The position numbers and the translations under genes were made by a program. Positions 23,763-32,072 of a stretch of 64,000 nucleotides of DNA are shown here, piece after piece. A model generated the notes under the pieces. The model saw nothing but the letters and a program-made list of their open reading frames with translations. It had not been told where the DNA came from and did not search any database. The DNA is from Candidatus Gastranaerophilales bacterium (GTDB lineage: Bacteria > Cyanobacteriota > Vampirovibrionia > Gastranaerophilales > Gastranaerophilaceae): NCBI GenBank assembly GCA_944323615.1, contig CALUTG010000002.1, forward strand, positions 1 to 64,000. Direction: 5' to 3'. Each line of letters starts with the position of its first letter. Positions within the stretch are counted from its first letter, which is position 1.

Positions 23763-25655
23763 CTAATCAAACTCATTCTGCACTATTGAAACAAATTCAT
23801 TAGCGAGTTTATCACTCCATTTATTATTTACATCATCCATAATAGTATTTAAGGCTTCTTCTTTTGATACAGCAGGTCTGTAAGGACGATTTTCCAACAG
23901 AGCACAATAAGAATCCACAATTAAAATTATTTGGGATTCAATTGGAATACTATCCCCTGAAAGATTGTTCGGATACCCTGTTCCATTCCAATTTTCATGG
24001 TGTTTTTCAATAATGGGAATAACATCCACTATTGTACTTATCGGCTCTAAGATTTCTCTCGCAGCTATCAGAGGATGTTGCTTAATTGACTTTCTATCTT
24101 CATCTGTTAAAGGTTCTTTTTTCTCTAAAATCTCTTTAGGCACCATCGTATTACCAATATCATACAAAAGAACCGCAATCTTTAATTTATCAATGCTTTC
24201 CTTAGGTAAATCAAACCTTTTTGCCAACAAAGATGCTAATTGAACTTTTTGCTTTGTTCCGCCGCTTGAATGATCCGGATTATAAGTTTTAATTAATTCA
24301 TCCGATACCTGATAAAGCATTTCATTATTAATATTCATTTCTTGAAGTTTTTTTGTTAAATATTTTGAAGTTTTTACATCCAAAGGAATTCTATGCTTTG
24401 ATAAAATATCAACAAAAGTATCTATTGCAACTTCCTGCCAAGAAGTTTCACTTACCGGTTTAGCCAGAGTAACTCTGTTGCGCCCATTTCGTTTTGACTC
24501 ATACATGGCATGGTCAACAAGTTCAAGAAGTTCATCAATATCTTCTGAATGTTCCATATAAGTAGCCACACCTAAGCTTGCAGTAATTTTTCCTATCCTT
24601 TCTAAAGTAACAGACTCAATAGATTTTCTTATACGTTCAGCAACTACAAGCCCGCCAGAGGAATCAACACCGGGTAAAATAACATTAAATTCTTCTCCGC
24701 CCATTCTGGCAGCAACGTCGATTGACCGTCCATTACTTTTTAAGACTTCTGCTATAGCTTTTATAGCTATATCACCGTAATTATGTCCATATAAATCGTT
24801 AATTTTTTTCAAATGATCCAAATCAATTCCGATAACAGTAAATTTTTGATTTTGGCGGCCTGCACGAACCGCTTCCTTTTTTATATATTCTTCAAAATAC
24901 CTTCTGTTATAGAGTCCCGTCATTCCATCGGTAATTGCCTGTTCTTTAACAGCCTGAAAAAGATCTGCAATTGTTATAGCCAGCTCTATTTGTTTTGCAA
25001 ATAATGCCAAAAAGTTTAGTTCATTTTCCGTAGCACTCTCTCTTGTTGAAAAGACAACCAAAGATCCGAAATGAGAATTCTTATATGATAAAGGTATCAG
25101 AATAAATGACTTTGCTTTAGTTTCAGTAGCAACCGCGTCCGCAATTTCATTTGAAACATTAGGTAATACACTCTTAATAAGATTTGAGATCTCTTTTGAT
25201 TGATATATTTTATTGCCGTCAATTGCACCTGGAAGGTCCTCAATATTAGGAAATTTCAACCTTAAATCAGACGGTTCGCAGCTAAAAAAGTTAAGCATCT
25301 TGCCTTTAAAAAGCTCACCGGAACACGCAACAACCTGCAAATAGTCTCCTTCACTATCAACAAGTCTCTTTGCAATGCAGCTGTGAAGATAGCCTAATTC
25401 ACCCTGAAGGCTCCTCACTGTTGCATTTAAAACACTGGACAATGGTTTAGAAGAATTCATCATATCCCAAATATGCTGCAATGTAAGCATTTGTCTATTT
25501 GCAGTATCCAGCTCTTTAGTTCTCAATGCAATCTCAGCTTCAAGCCTTGCATTTCGTTCATATAACTCAAGCAGAGACTGCTTGCCACTATATACGGATG
25601 ATTCTATATGATCTATTTGATTTTTAAAATTCTTTAAACTATCGAAAAAACCCAC
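23763..25655 (-). CDS. GAF-GGDEF diguanylate cyclase with a degenerate HD-GYP domain
   Basis: The protein has about 630 residues from a GTG at 25655 with GAGG eight bases upstream. The reading frame is open to a TTG at 25715, but that stretch contains a promoter-like TATACT. Domains in order are an N-terminal coiled coil (about 10-50), a GAF sensor, GGDEF with an intact active site (GGEEF) and an inhibitory I-site (RSID five residues before it), and HD-GYP. In the last domain the metal-binding HD pair is YD (YDIGN) and the late DxxDA Asp is Cys (DSYCA), although HHENWNGTGYP is kept. It probably makes cyclic di-GMP, while the HD-GYP half is likely inactive or only binds nucleotide. It heads the operon with padR and DUF512. 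Confidence 0.88.
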   Translation of the reverse strand: MGFFDSLKNFKNQIDHIESSVYSGKQSLLELYERNARLEAEIALRTKELDTANRQMLTLQHIWDMMNSSKPLSSVLNATVRSLQGELGYLHSCIAKRLVDSEGDYLQVVACSGELFKGKMLNFFSCEPSDLRLKFPNIEDLPGAIDGNKIYQSKEISNLIKSVLPNVSNEIADAVATETKAKSFILIPLSYKNSHFGSLVVFSTRESATENELNFLALFAKQIELAITIADLFQAVKEQAITDGMTGLYNRRYFEEYIKKEAVRAGRQNQKFTVIGIDLDHLKKINDLYGHNYGDIAIKAIAEVLKSNGRSIDVAARMGGEEFNVILPGVDSSGGLVVAERIRKSIESVTLERIGKITASLGVATYMEHSEDIDELLELVDHAMYESKRNGRNRVTLAKPVSETSWQEVAIDTFVDILSKHRIPLDVKTSKYLTKKLQEMNINNEMLYQVSDELIKTYNPDHSSGGTKQKVQLASLLAKRFDLPKESIDKLKIAVLLYDIGNTMVPKEILEKKEPLTDEDRKSIKQHPLIAAREILEPISTIVDVIPIIEKHHENWNGTGYPNNLSGDSIPIESQIILIVDSYCALLENRPYRPAVSKEEALNTIMDDVNNKWSDKLANEFVSIVQNEFD

Positions 25656-25739
25656 CAGCTGAGCCTCACATGTTCTAACCTTACTAGTATAACACATTTT
25701 AAGCCAATTCTTCAATCATAAGTACATATGAAATTAAAA

Positions 25740-25813
25740 CCTCCTTGACGGGAATTGAACCCATGACCTCAGGCTTCGGAGACCTGCGCTCTATCCAACT
25801 GAGCTACAAGGAG
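25740..25813 (-). tRNA. tRNA-Arg, anticodon CCG
   Basis: It folds as a complete cloverleaf on the minus strand. The acceptor stem CTCCTTG pairs with CAAGGAG, the D arm is GCTC/GAGC with the GGATA loop containing A20 (an arginine identity base), the anticodon loop is CTCCGAA with anticodon CCG, and the T arm contains GGTTCAATTCC. The discriminator base is G and no CCA is encoded. It would read CGG codons. Confidence 0.95.
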
Positions 25814-25844
25814 GTATTTTGTGTTATTAAAATCAATGAGCTTA

Positions 25845-25850
25845 ATTATA
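25845..25850 (-). promoter_or_regulatory. Candidate -10 of the tRNA-Arg gene
   Basis: TATAAT on the minus strand, 32 bases before the mature tRNA 5' end. A weak -35 (TTGTAC, 15-base spacing) lies upstream. Confidence 0.35.
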
Positions 25851-25974
25851 AAATTTATAAATTGAGTACAAAGTAATTGTATCACAGTTTTTTAGATAAA
25901 ACTATTTATAAATAATTCTTTAGAATAGCAAAATTTTCTTTTACATGCCTTATAATAAATATAAGGAGTTTTGT

Positions 25975-26229
25975 ATGAAAGTACAATTTAAAAACATTTA
26001 TACCAACAATAACCTATACTGCACTCCAATGTTCAAGGAAAAAACAGCGAATGAATTAAGACAGGAAGAACAGAAACTGGAAAGTGAAGTTCGGGATTTA
26101 CAAAGACAAATAGACCAGCACAACAGAGAACAGCTTAGATTAGATAATGAACAAACTAAGCTGAATAATGAACAAGCAAAACTGGATAGTGAACAGAGAA
26201 AACTTGACCGAGAAAAAAACAGGCTATAA
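25975..26229 (+). CDS. Small heptad-repeat coiled-coil protein, unknown function
   Basis: The protein has 84 residues from the ATG at 25975, which has a textbook AAGGAG seven bases upstream; a longer reading from 25945 has no such site. The N terminus is MKVQFKNIYTNN. The rest is a charged coiled coil ending in near-perfect seven-residue repeats (LDNEQTK, LNNEQAK, LDSEQRK, LDREKNR). TATAAT at 25951-25956 is a likely -10. No homologue family is recognised. The short tandem unit suggests recent repeat expansion. Confidence 0.75.
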   Translation: MKVQFKNIYTNNNLYCTPMFKEKTANELRQEEQKLESEVRDLQRQIDQHNREQLRLDNEQTKLNNEQAKLDSEQRKLDREKNRL

Positions 26230-26230
26230 A

Positions 26231-27070
26231 CTATTTACAATCCAAACCTAAGTCTAATGTCGGAGCTTTAGCAACTATTGCGCTGGAAGAGATTATATCG
26301 ACACCTGTCGAAGCTATGTCATGCACAGTCTGCAGATTCACGTTACCGCTTGCCTCTACTATCGCTTTATTATCAATTAATTTTACACACTCTTTCATAA
26401 GCTCAACACTCATATTATCAAGCATTATAATATCAACCCCGCAAGCTAAAGCTTCTTTAACCTGCTCCATTGTATCGCATTCAACCTCTATCTTATGTGC
26501 ATGAGAAAGATTTTCTTTTAATTGATTAACGGCATTTGTTAATGAACCTGCAAATTTAATATGATTATCTTTTATCATGGCACAATCAGATAAGTTAAAT
26601 CTGTGCAATGCTCCGCCGCCCATCTTAACGGAATATTTTTCAAAAGCTCTAAAGCCCGGGGTGGTTTTTCTTGTATCTACAATTTTAGCCTTATATTCAC
26701 CAATTGCATCCTGATACTTTTTAGTCTCCGTTGCAATACCGCTCATTCTTTGAACATAATTCAATGCAGTACGTTCGCCCATCAATATATAACGGGCAGG
26801 ACCGTTGATATCTGCAATTTTATCGCCTTTTTTTATAATATCACCGTCATCAAAATAAAATTTCACGTCGACATTTGGTGAAAGTATTCTAAAAACACTT
26901 TCAAAAACAGCTTTACCACAGAAAACACCGTCAACACGGGTGTTTAATTCACAACTCATCAAATCTTCTTCATTAGTTAAATAGTCTGTAGTTATATCAC
27001 CAAAGCCTATATCTTCCAGAAGAGCATTTTTAACATGGTCTTCTATAAAAAAGTTATTCAACATAAACAA
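26231..27070 (-). CDS. nadC: Nicotinate-nucleotide pyrophosphorylase (quinolinate phosphoribosyltransferase)
   Basis: The protein of 279 residues converts quinolinate and PRPP to nicotinate mononucleotide in NAD synthesis. Conserved features are the N-terminal EDIGFGDITT, the Arg-rich substrate region (DTRKTTPGFRAFEKYSVKMGG), KDNHI, and the C-terminal VEASGNVNLQT and STGVDIISSS blocks. It overlaps the end of nadB by 17 bases with AGGAG before its ATG, so the two are co-translated. nadA is not in the window. Confidence 0.96.
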   Translation of the reverse strand: MFMLNNFFIEDHVKNALLEDIGFGDITTDYLTNEEDLMSCELNTRVDGVFCGKAVFESVFRILSPNVDVKFYFDDGDIIKKGDKIADINGPARYILMGERTALNYVQRMSGIATETKKYQDAIGEYKAKIVDTRKTTPGFRAFEKYSVKMGGGALHRFNLSDCAMIKDNHIKFAGSLTNAVNQLKENLSHAHKIEVECDTMEQVKEALACGVDIIMLDNMSVELMKECVKLIDNKAIVEASGNVNLQTVHDIASTGVDIISSSAIVAKAPTLDLGLDCK

Positions 27071-28676
27071 GCTCCTTAATGTTCTGCTTAATAACGGCTG
27101 AGTGTTTCGGAATATCGTCAGTTTTAGGATAATCTTCCCTTAAATGTGCCCCTCGAGACTCTTTGCGGGTAATAGCACTATCTATAATAAGCCCAGCCAC
27201 ATTTAACATATTTCTGTATTCATATTCTTCTTTTGTTACGCATTTACGGTTGCGAGTAAATTCATTTTTTAATTTTAACAATCCATCTTTTGCTTTATTT
27301 AAAGACTCTTCTGTTCGTATAATACCTACATTTTCCCACATAAGGTCTTTTAAATTTTGTTTCATTAATTCAATATTGTATTCAATATCTGACAATGATT
27401 CTTCATATATTTCTATTGTATTAATAATTGAAGAATCAATCTTTTTCGGAGGAACAAGATTCGCAAATGACAGATAATCAGCCAACTCATAAGCAGAAAC
27501 AACACACTCAAGCAGTGAGTTACTTGCGAGTCTGTTCGCGCCATGTAAGCCGGTAGAAGCCGTTTCACCTATTGCATAAAGCCCCCTGATAGAAGTTTTA
27601 CCTTCTATTGTAGCCTTAATCCCCCCCATTGAATAATGAGCCGCTGGTGCCACAGGAATAGGTTTTTGGGAAATATCAAGACCTCTATCGATACACTTTT
27701 TAGTTATTGTAGGGAATCTGTCAAATAATCTTGTTTTTTCAATGATTGAAGCGTTTAAAAATACATTCGGGGAATGTGTTCTATTCATCTCGCTGTAAAT
27801 AGCTCTTGTCACGATATCTCGTGGAGCCAATTCTCTTTTATCATGGTAATGAGACATAAACTCATTACCTTCATTATTAATAAGTTTTGCACCTTCCCCT
27901 CTGACAGCTTCTGATATTAAAAACCGTTCTCTGCTAGAAGGATTAAGAGCCAACGCCGTCGGATGAAACTGGATAAACTCCATATCCTGAAGAATAGCAC
28001 CGGCATTATATGCTAAATCAATACCATCCCCTGTAGCGCCTTCAGGGTTTGTAGTATACTTATATAACTGTCCAACCCCGCCGGTAGCAAGAACGACCGC
28101 AGAAGTATAAACAATTTCATGTTCGCCAGTAAGCTCATTAAAAAGAATTACGCCCTTACATTCACTGTCAGAATTCACCAAAAGCTCAGCAGCTACAGTA
28201 TTTTCCATTACCGTAATATTTTCGTCATCAATAACATTTTTAGTTAAAGCATCTGTTATACCCTTACCTGTAGCATCTCCGTTTACATGAAGAATCCTTT
28301 TAAAACTATGCGCAGCTTCTAAAGTAAATGCCAGATTTCCGGATTTATCGCTATCAAACTTAACACCCATATCAATAAGGTCATTAATAACTTCATCCGA
28401 ACGTTCAGATATATATCTGACAACATTTGGCTCACTCAAACCAGCGCCTGCTTTAATAGTATCTTCAACATGCAAATTTACGCTATCACCGGAATTTTGA
28501 TGTAAAACACCAACTATACCGCCCTGTGCATATTTCGAATTACTTTCGCCTAAATTTGATTTGGTTACAATCAGGATTCCTTCTGGCAACTCAATCTGCC
28601 GGGATATTTTTAATGCGGAATACAATCCTGAAACACCGCTTCCAATAATCACAACAGAATATTCAGAATATTTCAT
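27054..28676 (-). CDS. nadB: L-aspartate oxidase
   Basis: The protein of 540 residues oxidises aspartate to iminoaspartate, the first step to quinolinate. It has the N-terminal FAD-binding GSGVSGLYSALK motif, the flavin-stabilising SKYAQGGIVG, the active-site-region FHPTAL and RGEGAKL, HYSMGGI, and the C-terminal helical domain ending in ESRGAHLREDYP. GAGG lies about ten bases before the ATG. It forms an operon with nadC. Confidence 0.96.
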   Translation of the reverse strand: MKYSEYSVVIIGSGVSGLYSALKISRQIELPEGILIVTKSNLGESNSKYAQGGIVGVLHQNSGDSVNLHVEDTIKAGAGLSEPNVVRYISERSDEVINDLIDMGVKFDSDKSGNLAFTLEAAHSFKRILHVNGDATGKGITDALTKNVIDDENITVMENTVAAELLVNSDSECKGVILFNELTGEHEIVYTSAVVLATGGVGQLYKYTTNPEGATGDGIDLAYNAGAILQDMEFIQFHPTALALNPSSRERFLISEAVRGEGAKLINNEGNEFMSHYHDKRELAPRDIVTRAIYSEMNRTHSPNVFLNASIIEKTRLFDRFPTITKKCIDRGLDISQKPIPVAPAAHYSMGGIKATIEGKTSIRGLYAIGETASTGLHGANRLASNSLLECVVSAYELADYLSFANLVPPKKIDSSIINTIEIYEESLSDIEYNIELMKQNLKDLMWENVGIIRTEESLNKAKDGLLKLKNEFTRNRKCVTKEEYEYRNMLNVAGLIIDSAITRKESRGAHLREDYPKTDDIPKHSAVIKQNIKELVYVE

Positions 28677-28758
28677 TATTAGATTACCTCAAATCTATAT
28701 ATTAATATTTTAAACCAAAAATATAGAATAAATGTTAATTAAATATAAAGATTTGAAG

Positions 28759-29544
28759 TTATTTAATCGGTTTAATATCCATACGAAATATTTTAGGATG
28801 TAAGGTATCTTCTATTATAGAGTCCTCCAAACGTGCAGCAGGAGATAATTCTTTTGCCTTCGCGATATCAGCATCAGCGCCATTTAAATCACCTAATTTT
28901 TGTTTATACATAGCTCTATCTGCGTAATACTTAGGTCTATTTTTTACACGATCAATTAATAAGTCAAATACCCTAACGGATAAATCATAATGTCCTAATT
29001 CTGCATAGATATCAGCTAGACAAGCAAAGCCGGCGTAAGCATTCGGCTCTAAGCTTAAAATACTATTACAATACGACATCGCTTCTTTGTAATTGCCATT
29101 AAATTTATAAAGCATTGCAACACGTAAAAAATCCTGAGTATCTATATTCCCTGAGTGAATATAATCATCTAAGGCCCCTTTATAATCACCCCAGTATGTT
29201 CTTATCTGAGCCCGTTCTCTGTACAAATTAGATAAATCCATATCATTTCCGTATGTAGGAAATGTAATTATTGCTCTATCAATTTCTAATAAAGCAGCTT
29301 TCTTATTATCCATTTTTGTTAAATACACTGCATTATTCCGATGGAAGATCCACTCAGTAGTCTCCGCATTATTAGTTATTTTCGCTATAAACAAACGAGT
29401 GTTTGAGCCCCATAAAGCCATCTGCATGAACTTATTTCCAGGCGGTGTACAAAGCCACACAACAAATAAAAAACCTAAAATAATCATCAATAAGATGACT
29501 GCATCATTCTTTTTTTGCTTACTATTGTTAAAATTCTTAATCAT
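28759..29544 (-). CDS. Membrane-anchored TPR protein
   Basis: The protein of 261 residues has one N-terminal transmembrane segment (about 16-34) followed by tetratricopeptide-like repeats (about 60-240), for example AMLYKFNGNYKEAMSYCNSIL and CLADIYAELGHYDLSVRVFD. It is probably an extracytoplasmic protein-protein interaction scaffold. The ATG follows GAGAG at six bases. It lies alone between nadB and the metalloprotease gene on the same strand, and its partners are unknown. Confidence 0.82.
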   Translation of the reverse strand: MIKNFNNSKQKKNDAVILLMIILGFLFVVWLCTPPGNKFMQMALWGSNTRLFIAKITNNAETTEWIFHRNNAVYLTKMDNKKAALLEIDRAIITFPTYGNDMDLSNLYRERAQIRTYWGDYKGALDDYIHSGNIDTQDFLRVAMLYKFNGNYKEAMSYCNSILSLEPNAYAGFACLADIYAELGHYDLSVRVFDLLIDRVKNRPKYYADRAMYKQKLGDLNGADADIAKAKELSPAARLEDSIIEDTLHPKIFRMDIKPIK

Positions 29545-29601
29545 AATTAGCTCTCAAAAATATTTTACAGGAAAATTAAAAAAAAATAAAGATTATATTA
29601 A

Positions 29602-30375
29602 TTAATTTAAACAAATTTTTGCTAATCCTGCTAATTCGGGAACAGTATGGGATTTAATGGCTTTATTCAATATAATATAAATGTTTGGAGCCTTTACAGC
29701 CACTGTTTCTTTATTTGTATAGTACATCTCAATACATCTGGCAAAAAGTTCTCCCGGAGAATTATAATATCTATTTAGCTTCGAAATTCTTGAATTCACA
29801 CGTCTTAAAGCACGCTGTCTGGATTTCAACTTTAAATATACACCCGTTAATTCATCAAGATCTGCATTTTCTATAGAATAAACCTTGCCGGCAAATCGTA
29901 CTCTATCATACTTTAATAAAAAAGAAAACGGATATGGTACTTTTCTTTCTAAGGCAAAATATGGAGACGAAATTTTAAAATCAGGATATTTTGTCTTTAT
30001 TTTTGAAGAAAGCTCTTTAATATCCTTTTTTATAATTGCAGCTTGGTCAAAAAAAGGTTTAACACTGTTTTTAGGGATAAGAGTAACTGTCAGCTCAATT
30101 AACTCATCTTGAGTCTTTTCGTCAAGATCAGGGAAAATAAAATCCAATGATTTTAATGTCTTATCATATTTAAAATGAATATAGTGGGCAAACTCATGCA
30201 GTAAGATACCCATATTTTCTTCTTGCCCTTTTGCTATATCAATTCTAAAAGCTTTGTTTTTAGCAATAAACAAACCTTTATTGCCACGAGCCTTATTTTT
30301 CCCGTAATTAAGCTCAATCCCGAATGATTGTATAAAATCTATTAATTTTTCGGTTCTGTTTCTTTTATTATCCAT
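29602..30375 (-). CDS. Putative zinc metallopeptidase with HEFAH motif
   Basis: The protein has 257 residues from the ATG at 30375 (GGAAG upstream); a TTG at 30396 would add seven residues. A zincin-type motif HEFAHYIHF lies near residue 60. A later SPGELFARCIEMYY segment could supply a third zinc ligand through its Glu, as in the metallopeptidase domains of polyvalent or phage-related proteins. No signal peptide or membrane segment is seen, so it is probably cytoplasmic. It overlaps cutA by 34 bases. The specific family is not recognised. Confidence 0.7.
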   Translation of the reverse strand: MDNKRNRTEKLIDFIQSFGIELNYGKNKARGNKGLFIAKNKAFRIDIAKGQEENMGILLHEFAHYIHFKYDKTLKSLDFIFPDLDEKTQDELIELTVTLIPKNSVKPFFDQAAIIKKDIKELSSKIKTKYPDFKISSPYFALERKVPYPFSFLLKYDRVRFAGKVYSIENADLDELTGVYLKLKSRQRALRRVNSRISKLNRYYNSPGELFARCIEMYYTNKETVAVKAPNIYIILNKAIKSHTVPELAGLAKICLN

Positions 30376-30671
30376 TTTAAATAATCTTCCGAACAATCAA
30401 CCACAGGAAGCGCAATAATTTCAGGAACCGTATAAGGATGCATATCCTCTATTACAAGTTTAACCTTTCCGTAATTTGCTCGTCTGGTCTTTATCATCAT
30501 AAGGAGTTCTTTCTCTTCGCACAACTCACCGTCCCAAGAAAAAGCAGATTTAACCTGCTCAACCACAGAAACACAAGCAGCAAGCTTATGTTTCATAAGA
30601 ATTCTTATAATATCTTTTGCGACTTTTTTACTTTTAACAGGTAACGTACAATAAATTACAACTATATCCAT
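30342..30671 (-). CDS. cutA: CutA1 family protein
   Basis: The protein of 109 residues shows the trimeric CutA1 pattern: VIYCTLP at the start, KHKLAACVS, WDGELCEEKE and the C-terminal HPYTVPEIIALPV. The family was named for divalent cation tolerance in E. coli, but its actual function is unclear; a PII-like fold suggests signalling. AAGGAG precedes the ATG. It lies nine bases after glcD and overlaps the metallopeptidase gene. Confidence 0.93.
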   Translation of the reverse strand: MDIVVIYCTLPVKSKKVAKDIIRILMKHKLAACVSVVEQVKSAFSWDGELCEEKELLMMIKTRRANYGKVKLVIEDMHPYTVPEIIALPVVDCSEDYLKWIIKETEPKN

Positions 30672-30680
30672 AAACTCTCC

Positions 30681-32072
30681 TTATTTTATAATAAAAATCT
30701 TACCCGGATTTAAGATGTTTTTAGGATCAAAAACCTTCTTAACCCTTTTCATATACTCAATAGCTTTCTTATCTATAGTATTTTCCAAGTAAGACAATTT
30801 TTCAATACCTATACCATGCTCCGCAGAAATCGTACCGCCCAATTCCCAGGCATACTTATACATTTCGGATTTTGCTTTGATATAATTCTTAAACTGAATA
30901 TCATCCTCCAAATCAAGCGCAATCTGTGGATGTATATTGCCATCCCCGACATGACCAACGAGGCACATACTTAAATTATATCTCGCACTTATTTCTTTGC
31001 ACCTTGATACCATTTCCGCTAAACTATCTCTGGGAACTATTATATCATCCGAAACAACGTCAGGAGCCAATCTTGCAGCAGCAGCAAAAGACGAGCGTCT
31101 CGCCGTCCATATTTGATCACATTTTTCTTTTGTATCGGCAACATCTATTCCGGTCGCTCCTGTAGTTTTTAAAACATCAAGCACTCGTGAAAGCTGCTCA
31201 TTCATGGAAGATTCAAAGCCGTCAATTTCTATCAAAAGCATTGCCTCAGCATTTGTATTCAAACCGCAGGGATAAAAATCTTCCACTGTGCGAATAGAAT
31301 TATTGTCCATAAAATCAATAGTAGATGGAAAGACCTTTTCTGTTATTATACCGTTCACAGAACAAATAGCTTCCTCCATTGATTCAAAATAGGCTGTAAT
31401 AACTCGGTTTGATTCAGGTTTAGGAATCAATTTCAACACTGCTTCAACTACAATTGCAAGCGTTCCTTCACTCCCGACAATGAGTTGATTTAAATGAAAA
31501 CCCGATGCATCTTTAATTGTACCTGCGCCAAGAGTCATCAATTCACCTTCTGCGGTTACAACTTTAAGGCTCAATACATAGTCTTTTGTAGTACCGTATT
31601 TGAAAGACATTGCCCCGCCGGAAGATTGAGCAATACTCCCGCCAATAGTGGATACTTTAAAATTTGAAGGATCCGGAGGATAAAATAAGCCGAATTCTTC
31701 AACATAACTTTTTAAATCCCCAAGAACAACGCCCGGCTGAACTCTCACTGTCATATTAGTAGTGTTTAGTTCCAGAATTTTATTCATCTTAGAAAAATTC
31801 AAGACAATACCGCCGCTTTTACATACACAAGCTCCGACCATATTGGTTCCGGCACCGCGTGAAACAATAGGAATTTCATGCTCATTTGCATATTTAACAA
31901 CCTTTTGAATCTCTTCTATAGATTCGGCAAAAACTACGAGGTCCGGCAATAAGCCTTTTTCATCCATATTAGATGCATCACAAGAATAGCAATAACGTTC
32001 TTCCAAGCCGGTAAGAACATTGCCGCTTTTAAATATTGATTTGATGTCATTTAAATTACTTTTCAACAACAT
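30681..32072 (-). CDS. FAD-linked oxidase, GlcD / D-lactate dehydrogenase type
   Basis: The protein of 463 residues has the PCMH-type FAD-binding fold (VSRGAGTNMVGACV near residue 75, then GGSIAQSSGGAMSFKYG) and the C-terminal FAD-linked oxidase cap with GHVGDGNIHP and SAEHGIG. Such enzymes oxidise 2-hydroxy acids such as glycolate or D-lactate. The glcE and glcF subunits are not beside it, so it may work alone, and the substrate is not certain. Its start overlaps the end of the broken giant coiled-coil gene by 17 bases. Confidence 0.9.
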   Translation of the reverse strand: MLLKSNLNDIKSIFKSGNVLTGLEERYCYSCDASNMDEKGLLPDLVVFAESIEEIQKVVKYANEHEIPIVSRGAGTNMVGACVCKSGGIVLNFSKMNKILELNTTNMTVRVQPGVVLGDLKSYVEEFGLFYPPDPSNFKVSTIGGSIAQSSGGAMSFKYGTTKDYVLSLKVVTAEGELMTLGAGTIKDASGFHLNQLIVGSEGTLAIVVEAVLKLIPKPESNRVITAYFESMEEAICSVNGIITEKVFPSTIDFMDNNSIRTVEDFYPCGLNTNAEAMLLIEIDGFESSMNEQLSRVLDVLKTTGATGIDVADTKEKCDQIWTARRSSFAAAARLAPDVVSDDIIVPRDSLAEMVSRCKEISARYNLSMCLVGHVGDGNIHPQIALDLEDDIQFKNYIKAKSEMYKYAWELGGTISAEHGIGIEKLSYLENTIDKKAIEYMKRVKKVFDPKNILNPGKIFIIK

